The position numbers and the translations under genes were made by a program. This document shows, piece after piece, positions 25,106-34,660 of a stretch of DNA of 64,000 nucleotides. This DNA is from Mycobacteriales bacterium (lineage in GTDB: Bacteria; Actinomycetota; Actinomycetes; Mycobacteriales; QHCE01). The stretch covers positions 1 through 64,000 of the forward strand of contig JABFVL010000014.1 in the NCBI GenBank assembly GCA_013362805.1. The letters run 5' to 3'. Every line of letters starts with the position of its first letter. Position 1 is the first letter of the stretch. The notes under the pieces were generated by a model that ran no database searches, was not told the DNA's origin, and saw only the letters and a program-made list of their open reading frames with translations.

Positions 25106-26709
25106 CCACCTTCACCGGGACATGGAGCCTCGCGCGGCTCATCGTGCGACGCGACCGCCTCATCATGCCGCTATGGATCCTGGTCCTGGGCATATTGCCC
25201 GCCAGCTATGCCAGCGCCATCGCCGGCCTCTACGACACCGCCAGTGAACGCCAAGAATATTTCGAAAGCATCCAAAACAATCCCGCCGAACTCGGGATGC
25301 TCGGCCCGATATACAACTCAAGCCTTGGCTCCCTGACCAGCTGGCGCGCCGGAATGCTCCTTGCCATCACTGGCCTGGCCAGCATCCTAACGATCATCCG
25401 GCACACCCGTGCCGAAGAAGAAGCGGGCCGACGTGAACTCGTCGGGGCAGCCGCTATTGGCCGCCAAGCCGGGCTCGCCGCCGCCATGCTGGTGACGACA
25501 ATCGCGAACCTCCTGTTGGGACTCCTGTGCGCGGTTGGGCTCCTCGGGCAAGACCTGCCCGCAACCGGCGCGTTCGCCCTAGGGCTATCTATGACAGCTA
25601 TCGGTATTTTCTTCGCCGCGATAGGAGCGCTGTCCGCGCAACTCACCGAGACAGCTAGCGGGGCTCGTGGAATCGCCATCGCATTCCTTGGCGGCGCATA
25701 CCTGCTCAGAGCGGCTGGCGACGCAGGAGGAAAAGATGCCCAGGGCTGGCTCAACGCGCTACCGTGGTTTTCGCCCCTTGGCTGGGCCCAACGAATACGA
25801 CCCTTCGCTCAAGAACGCTGGCCACTGCTTATCTTGCTTTGCGCGATGGCCGCTCTCGTATTTATTCAAGCTCAACGCATCACAGCGCAACGTGATCTTG
25901 GCGCTGGACTGCTGCCACCCAAGCTCGGGCCAGCTAACGCCTCCCCCAGCCTGCGTACCCCACTTGCTCTAGCCTGGCGACTTCATCGAGGTGCTCTAGC
26001 TGCTTGGGCCGCCGGCTTCGCGATCTTTGGCGGCGTTCTAGGGGGTGCCGCGGATAGCATCGCCAAACAGCTCGAGGAAAACGACAACGTCAGTGAAATC
26101 GTTGAAAAGTTGGGCGGCACCGGAGCACTCTCAGACACCTTTCTGGCACTGCTGATGGGGCTGCTCGCTCTCGCCGCTTCCGGTTATGCCGTGGCCGCCG
26201 CCTCACGACTACGGGCAGAAGAAACAAGCGGACGGCTGGAACCCCTACTCGCCACCGCCACCGGACGGCGTTCCTGGCTGGGCAGCCACCTCACATTCGC
26301 ACTCATCGGGCCCACGGTCATCCTGACCGCTGCCGGCATCAGTGGAGGTCTGGCATACGGGCTAGCCCAAAACGATGTGGGGCACGAACTTCCCCGTGTG
26401 GTCACCGGCGCCTGGGTACAGTTGCCCGCCGTGTGGGTATTGACGGGCATCACCGTGGCGCTGTTTGGCATCGTGCCGCGCTATCTGCCGGTGGCTTGGG
26501 GCGCGCTAGCGGGTTTCGTGCTACTCGGGCAAATCGGCAGCACTCTGGAGCTGAGTCAATGGGTGCTCGATGTGTCGCCCTTTACGCACATACCCAAGAT
26601 TCCCGGCGGCGATTTCTCGGCCGCTCCCCTGCTGTGGCTCAGCGCCATCGCGGGTGCCCTGATTTTGATTGGGGCGGGGTCATTCCGACGGCGTGACCTC
26701 ACGTCTTGA
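25102..26709 (+). CDS. ABC-2-type exporter permease (polyketide-antibiotic exporter-like)
   Basis: The 535-residue membrane protein has about 12 helices in two similar halves, the layout of permeases annotated as exporters of polyketide antibiotics. [13 protein letters not shown] in the first half and [15 protein letters not shown] in the second are the repeated conserved cytoplasmic segments. The start is the ATG overlapping the ATPase stop codon. The same frame stays open upstream to 24400, but that part is antisense-like filler within the ATPase gene. The 3' end overlaps the convergent lspA gene by 30 bases, which is unusual and suggests recent insertion. Confidence 0.88.
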   Translation: MTTFTGTWSLARLIVRRDRLIMPLWILVLGILPASYASAIAGLYDTASERQEYFESIQNNPAELGMLGPIYNSSLGSLTSWRAGMLLAITGLASILTIIRHTRAEEEAGRRELVGAAAIGRQAGLAAAMLVTTIANLLLGLLCAVGLLGQDLPATGAFALGLSMTAIGIFFAAIGALSAQLTETASGARGIAIAFLGGAYLLRAAGDAGGKDAQGWLNALPWFSPLGWAQRIRPFAQERWPLLILLCAMAALVFIQAQRITAQRDLGAGLLPPKLGPANASPSLRTPLALAWRLHRGALAAWAAGFAIFGGVLGGAADSIAKQLEENDNVSEIVEKLGGTGALSDTFLALLMGLLALAASGYAVAAASRLRAEETSGRLEPLLATATGRRSWLGSHLTFALIGPTVILTAAGISGGLAYGLAQNDVGHELPRVVTGAWVQLPAVWVLTGITVALFGIVPRYLPVAWGALAGFVLLGQIGSTLELSQWVLDVSPFTHIPKIPGGDFSAAPLLWLSAIAGALILIGAGSFRRRDLTS

Positions 26710-27282
26710 CGAGGGCTTCTGCTGCTTCTTCGCATCACCGGCGTGGGTGCCATCAATGCGGCGCCCACGCAGCTCCAGGAAAATCGCGAGCAGCACGCCA
26801 GTCACCAGGGCAGAGTCAGCGATGTTGAACACTGGCCACGGCGGATCGTAGGGATCGAGCAGGCTGATGAAGTCAACGACTCCGCCCCGACCCGGGCCTG
26901 GGTCACGCAAAATTCGGTCGATAAGGTTTCCGAGCGCACCACCCAGAATCAGCCCCAATGACACAGCCCATCCGGGGCTGGCCAACCGACGGGCGACCAC
27001 CACTATAAAGATCGAAACCCCTACGGCCAGCAGCGTCAGCACCACGGTAAAGCCCGAAGCCAAACTGAATGCCGCTCCGGTGTTTCGGGTGTGCACGACA
27101 TAGACGATCCCGCCAAAGAGCTTCACTGGCTCGGCGTCGACTCGAGTCGCTACTACCCAAAGTTTCGTCGCGATATCAGTGACCAGCACCAATACCGCGA
27201 CGATTGAGAACAGCATCAAAACCCGGCGAGAACCTGTGGGTTTGTCTGGCTCGGTCAGCGACGTTCCTGCTTCTGTTTGCAC
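26680..27282 (-). CDS. lspA: lipoprotein signal peptidase
   Basis: LspA cleaves prolipoprotein signals in the membrane. The four-helix core carries NTGAAFS, GNLIDRIL with one catalytic Asp, VVDFISL, and FNIADSAL with the second catalytic Asp. The start is uncertain. The longest reading begins with GTG at 27345 but overlaps the TraR-like gene by 91 bases. GTGs at 27291 and 27282 are more plausible, and 27282 is used here (200 residues). The protein should mature GluB, CtaC and other lipoproteins. It overlaps the convergent exporter permease gene by 30 bases at its 3' end. Confidence 0.92.
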   Translation of the reverse strand: MQTEAGTSLTEPDKPTGSRRVLMLFSIVAVLVLVTDIATKLWVVATRVDAEPVKLFGGIVYVVHTRNTGAAFSLASGFTVVLTLLAVGVSIFIVVVARRLASPGWAVSLGLILGGALGNLIDRILRDPGPGRGGVVDFISLLDPYDPPWPVFNIADSALVTGVLLAIFLELRGRRIDGTHAGDAKKQQKPSSRREVTPSE

Positions 27283-27848
27283 GTCACGCACAGCGTCGCC
27301 GCTGGGAAGGCTTCCAGCCGTGCCTTCGGGATCGGATTGCCGCACTGTTCACACTGCCCATACGTTCCGTTGTCGATGCGTCCAATGGCATGCTCGACTT
27401 GATTCATCCGGTCAAGAATGCCATTAGCCAAGCCTAGTTCTTGCTCACGCTCGAAGCTTTGCGTGCCGGCGTCGGCCTGATCTTCACCCGATCCTTCACC
27501 GGTGCGCTCGCTCTGCAGCTCCTGCAGATCCGCCATCGCACGCTGATATTCAAGTTCTAGATCTCGCAGGCGCGTTGTGAGCTTAGCGCGAATCTCTTTG
27601 TGCTCGTCCGTGAGCTTGCCTGGTGCCTGTTTGGTTTTAGCCAGAATTTTCTTTGCGGCGTCCTTTTTTGGCGCGCTTTTTCCCGTGTCTCGTTTCGCTG
27701 GGCTTCCGGTCGCCTGGTCCTCAACGCCTGCTACTTTGCTGGCAATTTTGTTACCACGAGTTGTGGCTTTCTTAGCTGGAGGTTTGGTACGAGTAGCCGT
27801 CTGCTTACGCGTCGCAGTTGTACCGGCGCTACTTGTTCTTGCAGCCAT
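27255..27848 (-). CDS. TraR/DksA-type zinc-finger protein with basic N-terminal tail
   Basis: The 197-residue protein ends in a four-cysteine DksA/TraR zinc finger (CEQCG...CVTC) preceded by a coiled-coil-prone helix pair (about 90-160). Its first 85 or so residues are rich in Lys, Ala, Thr and Pro, resembling a histone-like tail. The ATG at 27848 has AAGGAGGGG 8 bases upstream; an earlier ATG at 27872 sits upstream of that ribosome-binding site and is rejected. DksA-type proteins bind the secondary channel of RNA polymerase, but actinobacterial versions near lspA and wag31 are little studied. Confidence 0.88.
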   Translation of the reverse strand: MAARTSSAGTTATRKQTATRTKPPAKKATTRGNKIASKVAGVEDQATGSPAKRDTGKSAPKKDAAKKILAKTKQAPGKLTDEHKEIRAKLTTRLRDLELEYQRAMADLQELQSERTGEGSGEDQADAGTQSFEREQELGLANGILDRMNQVEHAIGRIDNGTYGQCEQCGNPIPKARLEAFPAATLCVTCKQKQERR

Positions 27849-28022
27849 TGCCGATCCCCTCCTTTGAGCCACGTCTCGATCATTGACGTTGATGGCGTTT
27901 TGTCGGAATTAACGTATGCGTAGATACCCTTTGAAACAATTTGCACATCGTTGACATGCACAACTTTTATTAATGCCGCTAGCGCGGACAGGATACGTAA
28001 CTGTACGTCGACCACCCAAGAA

Positions 28023-28080
28023 GTCCAGGCCTACCGACGGGGAATTTCTAAAATTCCGACAAAGCTGCCCGAACCTGGAC
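28023..28080 (-). terminator. nested hairpins after the wag31-side membrane-protein gene
   Basis: GTCCAGG (28023-28029) pairs with CCTGGAC (28074-28080) and encloses a second stem GGAATTT-CTA-AAATTCC (28041-28057). A moderately T-rich stretch follows on the minus strand. It may end the ftsZ-to-membrane-protein transcript. The rest of the gap 27849-28088 shows no gene. A weak TTGTTT/TACGTT pair near 27905-27935 may be the promoter of the zinc-finger gene. Confidence 0.35.
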
Positions 28081-28088
28081 GAAAATCT

Positions 28089-29558
28089 TTAAAGGTCCCG
28101 CATGAGAAGCGAGGTCGCTGCACTACACATCGAGCAAGGCGTGAAGCCCAACTCGGTGGCCTCACCCACTGGCAACGACTGGTTCGCCTTATCGGCCAAA
28201 TGACCGCAACCAGCCAAGTGGTAGCGCGGACGTCCATCTACCACAAGAACCTCATAAGACATTTCCGCGAGACGACGCTCTTCACTACTCAGCAACAATT
28301 CGCTGGCTGGCTCGTCAGGCGGATCATCGTCTGTATCGTCGGCATGCAGCAAAACAGTGGGCTCAAGCTCCACATCAACCTCAGCAGAGGCGGGATCAAC
28401 GCTCTCTGCCATCTGACTCGCTGGCGACACATGCGCCTCATCAGATATTGCAGTCTCAACCGAGCCCCGAGCAGGCTGCCCCGCTGAGATGCCGCTCGCG
28501 GGGCTCTGGCCCGTCAAGTTCTGTCCATACACAGCTCCCGAATTCGTGGGAGGCGCGGAGGCAACAGAGGTATAGGCAGCCGGCGCAGATTCCACGCTGG
28601 GATCGGCGTTAGGCGTCTTAGGCATCACCGCGGTCATATCCGCGGGCAAAGGCTCCGGAGCTGCGACCGAAGATTGATCCGGCGGAGCCCACGAGGTTCG
28701 CGGCCCCGGGTCTGTAGGACTGACTGGGGGAAGCCAGGGTTCAGAATCTGTGTGAGCTGGCTCGGAAAAAGCGCCTTGCGGCCGCCTTGGCAACCCGGCA
28801 GCAGAGGCCGTCCCAACGTCGTCCGATTCGGCCGAATTCGTCGCTGGAATCATTTGAGTTGGAGCATGGTTTGAGCGCACGTCAGCTGAGGCTGGCGTCA
28901 CTTGTCCAGGCGAGCTCGAGGAAAAGTGTTGTTGCCCTGCAGATGTCCCGTAATGAGAACGGCTTTGCGGCACGCCGTGCATGTTTGGTTGGTCCCCGCC
29001 AACATGCGACGTGTCCTTCGAAGAGTCCCCAGGAAATAGCTGCGTGGTGCGTTCGGGGTCAAACCCCGATGACTGGGCATCGACGCTGGTGAATTGCCGA
29101 TCGCCTTGGAAATGGCTGGGGCGAGACGGGTAGTGCTGACTGCGATCTTCTGCTTTGACCTGCGGTTCGTGACTCGCCGAATAACCCACCCGCTGATTGT
29201 GTTGTCCGATGCTCTTCAGCGCGGGAATCACTTGGGTGGAGTCGTCCATCGAGGAACGCGATGGATCTGGAGCGGCACCATATGTGGTGCCGCGTGGTGG
29301 GCCGCTCACAGAATGGTCACCCTGGTGATACATCGTTTCGTAATCACGATACGGCGCATCGTCATATGAGGCATCGAGATCGTATTCGTCATCGAAAGAC
29401 TCAGCCCGACGTTGACGGGCAACACCGATCAACAACGCGACGCCGGCGAACACACACAGCCCGATGGAGCAGATGACAAGCAGATCATTGCCCACCCAAA
29501 TGCCGAACATCAATGCTGCGGCCGAAGCCAAAATTAGTAGCAGGCTTGCCACAACCAC
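28089..29558 (-). CDS. two-helix membrane protein with C-terminal Cys/His motif
   Basis: The 489-residue protein has two N-terminal helices (about 3-20 and 24-46), then roughly 390 residues of Pro/Ser/Thr/Gln-rich, low-complexity sequence. A conserved C-terminal module follows: RYHLAGCGHLADK...LGFTPCSMCSA. The His/Cys spacing (HxxxC, then CxxC) suggests a metal-binding site. Related genes occur next to wag31 in other actinobacteria, so a role in polar growth or division is plausible. The reaction or partner is unknown. With two N-terminal helices the long tail and module face the cytoplasm. Confidence 0.72.
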   Translation of the reverse strand: MVVASLLLILASAAALMFGIWVGNDLLVICSIGLCVFAGVALLIGVARQRRAESFDDEYDLDASYDDAPYRDYETMYHQGDHSVSGPPRGTTYGAAPDPSRSSMDDSTQVIPALKSIGQHNQRVGYSASHEPQVKAEDRSQHYPSRPSHFQGDRQFTSVDAQSSGFDPERTTQLFPGDSSKDTSHVGGDQPNMHGVPQSRSHYGTSAGQQHFSSSSPGQVTPASADVRSNHAPTQMIPATNSAESDDVGTASAAGLPRRPQGAFSEPAHTDSEPWLPPVSPTDPGPRTSWAPPDQSSVAAPEPLPADMTAVMPKTPNADPSVESAPAAYTSVASAPPTNSGAVYGQNLTGQSPASGISAGQPARGSVETAISDEAHVSPASQMAESVDPASAEVDVELEPTVLLHADDTDDDPPDEPASELLLSSEERRLAEMSYEVLVVDGRPRYHLAGCGHLADKANQSLPVGEATELGFTPCSMCSAATSLLMRDL

Positions 29559-29629
29559 GGCATTCCTCAGCTTTCTACGGCCGGTCCAGCTGGTCGCCGC
29601 CCCCTATCGGTTGCGACCAGCGAAGACCT

Positions 29630-30391
29630 CTATCTACGTGACTCCGAAGATTCACTGAGCCCAAAGGACTGACCAAAGCTGCCACTGGGGGTGAGGCTGC
29701 CGTTGGCTCCACTGCGCGTGCTGGCTTCCGCTTCCATCTCTTGCGAACGGCCATCAAGATCATGCAGCTGGGTTTCCAAGAACGCCTTGAGTCGAGTGCG
29801 GTATTCGCGCTCAAACGCTTTGAGACCCTCGATGTGCTTTTGCAGCGCATTGCGCTTCGCGTCTAGGCCGCCCATTGCTTCTTGATGACGCTGACGGGCA
29901 TCGCGCTCGAGCGCCTCAGATTTGGCGCGAGCATCGCGGGTGAGTTCTTCGGCCTTTGTCCGCGCTTCCGACAGAAGTTTGTCCGCTTCTAGACGGGCAT
30001 CTGTGACGTGCTCTTCAGCGGTGCGTTGCGCGAGCATCAAAACTCGCAGCGCTTGCTGTTCGCCCGTGGTGTCGCTTAGACCTGAGCCCATCGGCTTCGC
30101 CGCGGCGGCAGGCGCGGCCTGCTTCTCTTGGCGGAGGCGCTCGATCTGCTGTTTAAGCTCGTTGTTCTCGGCGGCTACTCGACGGAGCTCGCCGTCTGAA
30201 CTGGGCGCACCAGCGGCAGCGCCACCTCGACCGGCTTGAGACTTAAGCTCATTGTTCTCTTCGATGAGGCGTGCGAGCTCCCGCTCCACCTCGTCCAGGA
30301 ATGCGTCGACATCGTCCTCATCGTAGCCCCGCTTACCAATCGGGGGTTTCTTGAAGATCACATTGTGGACGTCTGCGGGTGTTAGGGGCAT
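29630..30391 (-). CDS. wag31: DivIVA-family polar growth protein Wag31
   Basis: The 253-residue coiled-coil protein marks curved membrane at cell poles and recruits the wall-elongation machinery. The N-terminal lipid-binding domain has [20 protein letters not shown] followed by [15 protein letters not shown] Gly/Ala-rich linker and a long Ala/Glu/Arg-rich coiled coil (about 125-230) follow. Order ftsZ-yggS-sepF-yggT-wag31 is the standard actinobacterial division cluster. The tail ([18 protein letters not shown]) is Ser/Gly-rich. Confidence 0.95.
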   Translation of the reverse strand: MPLTPADVHNVIFKKPPIGKRGYDEDDVDAFLDEVERELARLIEENNELKSQAGRGGAAAGAPSSDGELRRVAAENNELKQQIERLRQEKQAAPAAAAKPMGSGLSDTTGEQQALRVLMLAQRTAEEHVTDARLEADKLLSEARTKAEELTRDARAKSEALERDARQRHQEAMGGLDAKRNALQKHIEGLKAFEREYRTRLKAFLETQLHDLDGRSQEMEAEASTRSGANGSLTPSGSFGQSFGLSESSESRR

Positions 30392-30455
30392 TGCAACTCC
30401 TTCGCGCCTAAGCGAACACGATAGCAGTCACACGAGGGTAACTGTCCGCTCCGAC

Positions 30456-30755
30456 TCATGACGCTCCGATCATCATGGCTCTCACGATGTTCATGAGTAT
30501 GACCACGATTATGAACAACAACAAAAAACCGAGATCCAGGCTAACCCCGCCCAGTCGTAGGGGCGGAATAGCCCGCCGCAATACCTTAAGCGGCGGGTCC
30601 GTCGCGCTAAACACCACCTCAAGCATTGCGGCGGCGCCACGTGACGGAGTCCACCGCCGCGAAAACATCAACACATAATCGGCGACAAGTCGCGCCATCA
30701 ACAGCATCATGAAGAGGTACAGCACCAAGTAGATGAGTTGCCATACGTTCGACAC
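30456..30755 (-). CDS. YggT-family membrane protein
   Basis: The 99-residue protein has two membrane helices separated by the conserved stretch FSRRWTPSRGAAAMLEVVF and PPLKVLRRAIPP. The C-terminal helix reads DLGFLLLFIIVVILMNIV. YggT genes are almost always placed between sepF and wag31/divIVA in actinobacteria, as here, and are linked to division and envelope functions. The molecular role is not established. Confidence 0.9.
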   Translation of the reverse strand: MSNVWQLIYLVLYLFMMLLMARLVADYVLMFSRRWTPSRGAAAMLEVVFSATDPPLKVLRRAIPPLRLGGVSLDLGFLLLFIIVVILMNIVRAMMIGAS

Positions 30756-30808
30756 CGCTGCTACGCGTCCTTAAGGTGTGTGGGTCATCAGCAACAGGAA
30801 CCGACAAC

Positions 30809-31498
30809 CTAGCTTTGATTAAAAAATCCACCCTCGGCGATTCGCGCACGATCTTCAGCTGTGACAGTGACGCTAGCCGGTGAGAGCAGGAAGACCCTGT
30901 TGGTCACGCGCTCTATGCTACCCCGAAGCCCAAACGCCAATCCGGCAGCAAAGTCCACCAAACGTTTCGCGTCTGATTCATCCATTTCGGTGAGATTCAT
31001 AATCACCGGAATGGAATTGCGGAAATGCTCACCGATTGTGCGTGCTTCGTTATACGTCGTCGGATGCAAAGTTGTGATCCGGTACGAAGCTTCTTCAGTT
31101 GTTGCTGATTCGTTCACCCCAGCACGCTCCCGCAGTGCGACCTGCGGCGCAAGGGCAAGATTGTCTTGAGTCTGTGGTTCACCGTCGAGATCAGGCGCGA
31201 CTCCGCGCGCTGAGTTCGCTTGACTAATGGGTGATACCGTCGCCCCCCGGCTTCGCACGGCCGCCGCATGGTCAAGTCGGCTTGGCCGTTCCACACGCTG
31301 ACGGCGTGGCGGCTCAGCCTCATATTCGGCACCACTGTATTCAAGGTCGTCCTCGGCATAATCTGCGTCGTAATCATCTTCTTCGTAACGATCGGACGGT
31401 GCATTGTAGACCCGCTCCCGTTCGCTACGTTCATAGGCTGGGTCGCTGTCATCTTCAACAAGGCCCAGCCAGACGCCCGCCTTTCGCATTGCGCCCAT
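30809..31498 (-). CDS. sepF: cell division protein SepF
   Basis: The 229-residue protein links FtsZ filaments to the membrane. It has an N-terminal amphipathic membrane-binding helix ([13 protein letters not shown]), a long acidic and Arg-rich linker, and the C-terminal SepF domain (about 135-225) with [18 protein letters not shown] and [16 protein letters not shown]. The ATG at 31498 has a strong GGGGGAGG upstream. Actinobacteria lack FtsA, so SepF is the main membrane anchor of FtsZ. It lies 74 bases after yggS on the same strand. Confidence 0.94.
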   Translation of the reverse strand: MGAMRKAGVWLGLVEDDSDPAYERSERERVYNAPSDRYEEDDYDADYAEDDLEYSGAEYEAEPPRRQRVERPSRLDHAAAVRSRGATVSPISQANSARGVAPDLDGEPQTQDNLALAPQVALRERAGVNESATTEEASYRITTLHPTTYNEARTIGEHFRNSIPVIMNLTEMDESDAKRLVDFAAGLAFGLRGSIERVTNRVFLLSPASVTVTAEDRARIAEGGFFNQS

Positions 31499-31572
31499 CG
31501 GCGTACCTCCCCCGTCGGTGCCCGCTTGAGCAGTTCTGTAATGACAGTACTGTGATTTACCACGTCACCGTA

Positions 31573-32295
31573 CTATCCCTGTGCACGTTTCCCTAACAAA
31601 GCGCCGCCTATTCTCAGGTGTGTCGCTCCACATGAAATGGCGTCTTCCATATCTCCGCTCATCCCCGCAGAGAGCCAATTCGCCATTGGATATTCGACAC
31701 GAAGCTTTTTAGACAAAGCGCTGAGCTGCGAAAACGCGGGCATTGCTGGTGAATCGCGTGGCGCGACCGCCATTAGCCCCCGCAAACGCAGCCAACGACA
31801 TGGTTCCATCTGGCGGGCCAAGGCTTGCACCTGGGTTGGGATAACGCCCCCTCGCGGACCCAAAACCCCGGTGTCAGGCCGCTCATCCAGACTGACTTGC
31901 ACAAGAATGTCTAGTGTGCGTTGATAACGCGCGGCAGCTCGCTCCAAAGCGACTATCAACTCTGGACGATCCACACTGTGCACAACATCCGCATAAGCGG
32001 CAACGGAATTTGCCTTGTTCCGCTGCAACTGACCGACGAAGTGCCAGCGCGCATTAGGCACTGCGGCAGCCTTTACCTTTGCTTCCTGATCACGGTTCTC
32101 ACCAAGATCGCGCAGACCCAACTCGAGCAGGAGTTCGGCATCTGAGGCTGGGTATGTCTTGGTGATGCCGATCAAGGTGATCTCCGCCGAATCACGGCCG
32201 ACGCGCTGGCATGCGGTTTCAATGCGCTCGCGCACCTGCCCGAGCCGTTCCGCCAACTGCGCCCGCCGGGCCTGATCCGGTGGAGCTGCATTCAC
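31573..32295 (-). CDS. YggS-family PLP homeostasis protein
   Basis: The 240-residue protein is a single-domain alanine-racemase-fold protein (YggS/PLPBP) that binds pyridoxal phosphate and buffers its level. The PLP lysine is in LIGITKTYP (near residue 46). The C-terminal block MANWLSAGMSGDMEDAI is diagnostic. It starts only 3 bases after the ftsZ stop, so the two are cotranscribed. The pgeF (YfiH, polyphenol oxidase-like) gene that usually separates ftsZ and yggS in actinobacteria is absent. Confidence 0.92.
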   Translation of the reverse strand: MNAAPPDQARRAQLAERLGQVRERIETACQRVGRDSAEITLIGITKTYPASDAELLLELGLRDLGENRDQEAKVKAAAVPNARWHFVGQLQRNKANSVAAYADVVHSVDRPELIVALERAAARYQRTLDILVQVSLDERPDTGVLGPRGGVIPTQVQALARQMEPCRWLRLRGLMAVAPRDSPAMPAFSQLSALSKKLRVEYPMANWLSAGMSGDMEDAISCGATHLRIGGALLGKRAQG

Positions 32296-32298
32296 CTT

Positions 32299-33390
32299 TT
32301 ATGCACCGTTCTTCAAGAAATCAGGAACATCGACGTCGTCAAAGACGACTCGGCTTGGAGACTGAGTCGGTATTGGAGATTCGACAACCGGCTCGGGCTC
32401 TGGATTTTCCGCTTGCGGGAGTTCCATCCGCCGATAGGTGGGGGCTCCGCTGTCGAACCCGGCGGCGATGACCGTAACGCGAACCTCGTCACCTAGAGCA
32501 TCGTCAATAACGGTACCGAAAATGATGTTCGCATCGGGATGCGCCGCATCGCTGACCAGCGAGGCCGCTTCATTGATTTCAAATAGACCAAGGTCAGAAC
32601 CACCGGCGATAGAAAGCAAGACGCCGTGCGCGCCTTCCATACTGGCTTCCAACAATGGGCTGGCGATAGCGGATTCGGCGGCTTCCACCGCTCTGTTTTC
32701 GCCTTTGGCCGTGCCGATGCCCATGAGGGCGGTTCCGGCGCCACTCATGACGCTTTTCACGTCGGCGAAGTCTAGGTTGATCAGACCCGGTGTCGTGATG
32801 AGGTCAGTGATTCCTTGCACACCAGAGAGCAACACCTGATCTGCCATGCGGAAAGCATCCATCATGGAAATTTGCTTGTCACCGAGGGCCAGGAGTCGAT
32901 CGTTGGGGATGACAATCAGTGTGTCGCATTCACTGCGCAGTTCTGCGATCCCGGACTCGGCCTGAACCTGGCGTCGACGCCCCTCAAAGCCGAACGGGCG
33001 GGTGACTACACCAATGGTGAGCGCACCTAGCTCACGGGCGATTGTCGCGACAACAGGCGCGCCGCCGGTCCCGGTTCCGCCACCTTCACCTGCGGTGACG
33101 AACACCATGTCGGCGCCCTTGAGTACTTCTTCGATTTCTTCTTTATGGTCTTCGGCGGCTTTACGTCCAACCTCTGGGTTGGCGCCCGCCCCTAGGCCAC
33201 GAGTCATTTCGCGACCCACGTCGAGTTTGACGTCTGCGTCGCTCATCAATAGTGCTTGCGCATCGGTGTTGATCGCGATGAACTCGACGCCTTTTAGGCC
33301 GACCTCAATCATCCGGTTTACGGCGTTCACTCCACCGCCACCGATGCCGACGACCTTTATGACCGCCAGGTAGTTATGTGGAGGCGTCAT
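32299..33390 (-). CDS. ftsZ: cell division protein FtsZ
   Basis: The 363-residue tubulin homologue polymerises with GTP into the division ring. The nucleotide site contains [15 protein letters not shown] and the tubulin signature [17 protein letters not shown] is the T7 loop region that activates GTP hydrolysis. The C-terminal peptide [16 protein letters not shown] is the site bound by SepF and other partners. It begins with the typical actinobacterial [14 protein letters not shown]. The upstream gene is a glycosyltransferase on the same strand, not ftsQ, so the mur/fts cluster has been separated. Confidence 0.97.
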   Translation of the reverse strand: MTPPHNYLAVIKVVGIGGGGVNAVNRMIEVGLKGVEFIAINTDAQALLMSDADVKLDVGREMTRGLGAGANPEVGRKAAEDHKEEIEEVLKGADMVFVTAGEGGGTGTGGAPVVATIARELGALTIGVVTRPFGFEGRRRQVQAESGIAELRSECDTLIVIPNDRLLALGDKQISMMDAFRMADQVLLSGVQGITDLITTPGLINLDFADVKSVMSGAGTALMGIGTAKGENRAVEAAESAIASPLLEASMEGAHGVLLSIAGGSDLGLFEINEAASLVSDAAHPDANIIFGTVIDDALGDEVRVTVIAAGFDSGAPTYRRMELPQAENPEPEPVVESPIPTQSPSRVVFDDVDVPDFLKNGA

Positions 33391-33420
33391 TCGTGAACCC
33401 TCACCCTCTAGTTGAACCTC

Positions 33421-33448
33421 ATAGTCATGTCAAGCTACTGACATGGAT
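33421..33448 (-). promoter_or_regulatory. possible ftsZ control region
   Basis: Between the glycosyltransferase and ftsZ an inverted repeat CATGTCA-N6-TGACATG (33427-33446) overlaps a TTGACA hexamer on the minus strand (33429-33434), about 40 bases from the ftsZ start. No good -10 was found at 17-18 bases, so promoter status is weak. GAGG at suitable spacing precedes the ATG. Confidence 0.3.
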
Positions 33449-33550
33449 AAACCGTAGGCGTGTCGTTGGCGTTGATTCAAGTACGTCCCCCGGCGTGTCG
33501 ATGCAGCTTAACGAGTTATCCCACACGTATGCGCGCTGCCACGAGAATAA

Positions 33551-34660
33551 TCAGCCGCGCAAAAGTTTGCTCATCCGGGCACCGATTAGTTCCCAAGTCC
33601 ACTCTTGTTCCACCCAAGCCCGCCCCTGGGCCCCCATACGCAGCGCCAATGACCGATCTGTCAACAAAGTACAGACCTTGTCCGCAATCGCATCCACATC
33701 AGACCCAGGCACCACAAAACCGGTTTCATTTTCCCGAACCGCATCGGGCGCGCCGCCCGAATCACCCGCTACAACGGGCAAGCCCAACGCCGACGCCTCC
33801 AGATACACGATGCCCAAACCCTCAACATCAAGTCCACCTCGGCGAGTGCGACACGGCATGGCGAACACATCACCCGCCGCGTAATGTTCCGGCAACTCAT
33901 CCCAGGGCACCGCACCGGTAAACACAACATCCAGACGACGAGCCAACGCGCGCAAGCGGCGCTCATAACGGCCGCCGCCCACTATCAACAAGGCGGCATC
34001 TGGCACCTTTTGCCGAATGAGTGGCAGCGCCGATATCAACCGATCCTGCCCTTTACGCGGCACCAAACGAGAAACGCAGACCACAACTGGTCGATCACCC
34101 AAACCGTATTTTTCTCGCACCCGAGCACCCGAAACGCCAGGGTGATAGCGCTCTATGTCTACCCCAGGCGCCAAGCGTTCCAAAGTGGTCACCCCACCCA
34201 GCACCGGATCAAGCCGAGAGCGGGTGTACTCCCCCAAATACGTCACCACATCAATGCTTCGGCCGATCCGCCGCAGCGCCGCTCGGGCGCCGGGCAAGGC
34301 CGCCCAACCCACCTCATGACCATGCGTCTGCGCCACACATCGACGCACCCCGGCTGCGCGCAATTTCGGCGCCATCGCACCCAAGGGCGCCATCGCACCG
34401 AACCACGCCGTGTCGATATTCAACTTCCGAACCAACTCAACGGCGCGAGCTGTCACCGCAGGAGTCGGAATCATGGGATACCGGGGCCATCGGAAAATCG
34501 GAAAAGGTTGAGCGGCATCAAAGACATCGTCGCCTGCGTGCGCAGAGGCAAACACCGCGAGCGAATCGGGCTCTTGGCGCAGCGCCAATTCGTGCACGAA
34601 AGCTTGAATACCCCCTGGGCGCGGCGGAAAGTCGTTCGTCACGATCAGCGTGCGGCTCAT
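33551..34660 (-). CDS. pimB: GT4 glycosyltransferase, PimB'-like mannosyltransferase
   Basis: The 369-residue GT-B enzyme resembles PimB', which adds the second mannose from GDP-mannose to phosphatidylinositol mannoside on the cytoplasmic side of the membrane. Typical blocks are TNDFPPRPGGIQAFVHELA at the N-terminus, VCVSRLVPRKGQDRLI and the donor-site segment GLGIVYLEASALGLPVVAG with the conserved E-x7-E-type pattern. The stop of the M48 gene upstream overlaps its start by four bases. PimB' or a related mannosyltransferase is the likely identity, but the acceptor is inferred. Confidence 0.8.
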   Translation of the reverse strand: MSRTLIVTNDFPPRPGGIQAFVHELALRQEPDSLAVFASAHAGDDVFDAAQPFPIFRWPRYPMIPTPAVTARAVELVRKLNIDTAWFGAMAPLGAMAPKLRAAGVRRCVAQTHGHEVGWAALPGARAALRRIGRSIDVVTYLGEYTRSRLDPVLGGVTTLERLAPGVDIERYHPGVSGARVREKYGLGDRPVVVCVSRLVPRKGQDRLISALPLIRQKVPDAALLIVGGGRYERRLRALARRLDVVFTGAVPWDELPEHYAAGDVFAMPCRTRRGGLDVEGLGIVYLEASALGLPVVAGDSGGAPDAVRENETGFVVPGSDVDAIADKVCTLLTDRSLALRMGAQGRAWVEQEWTWELIGARMSKLLRG

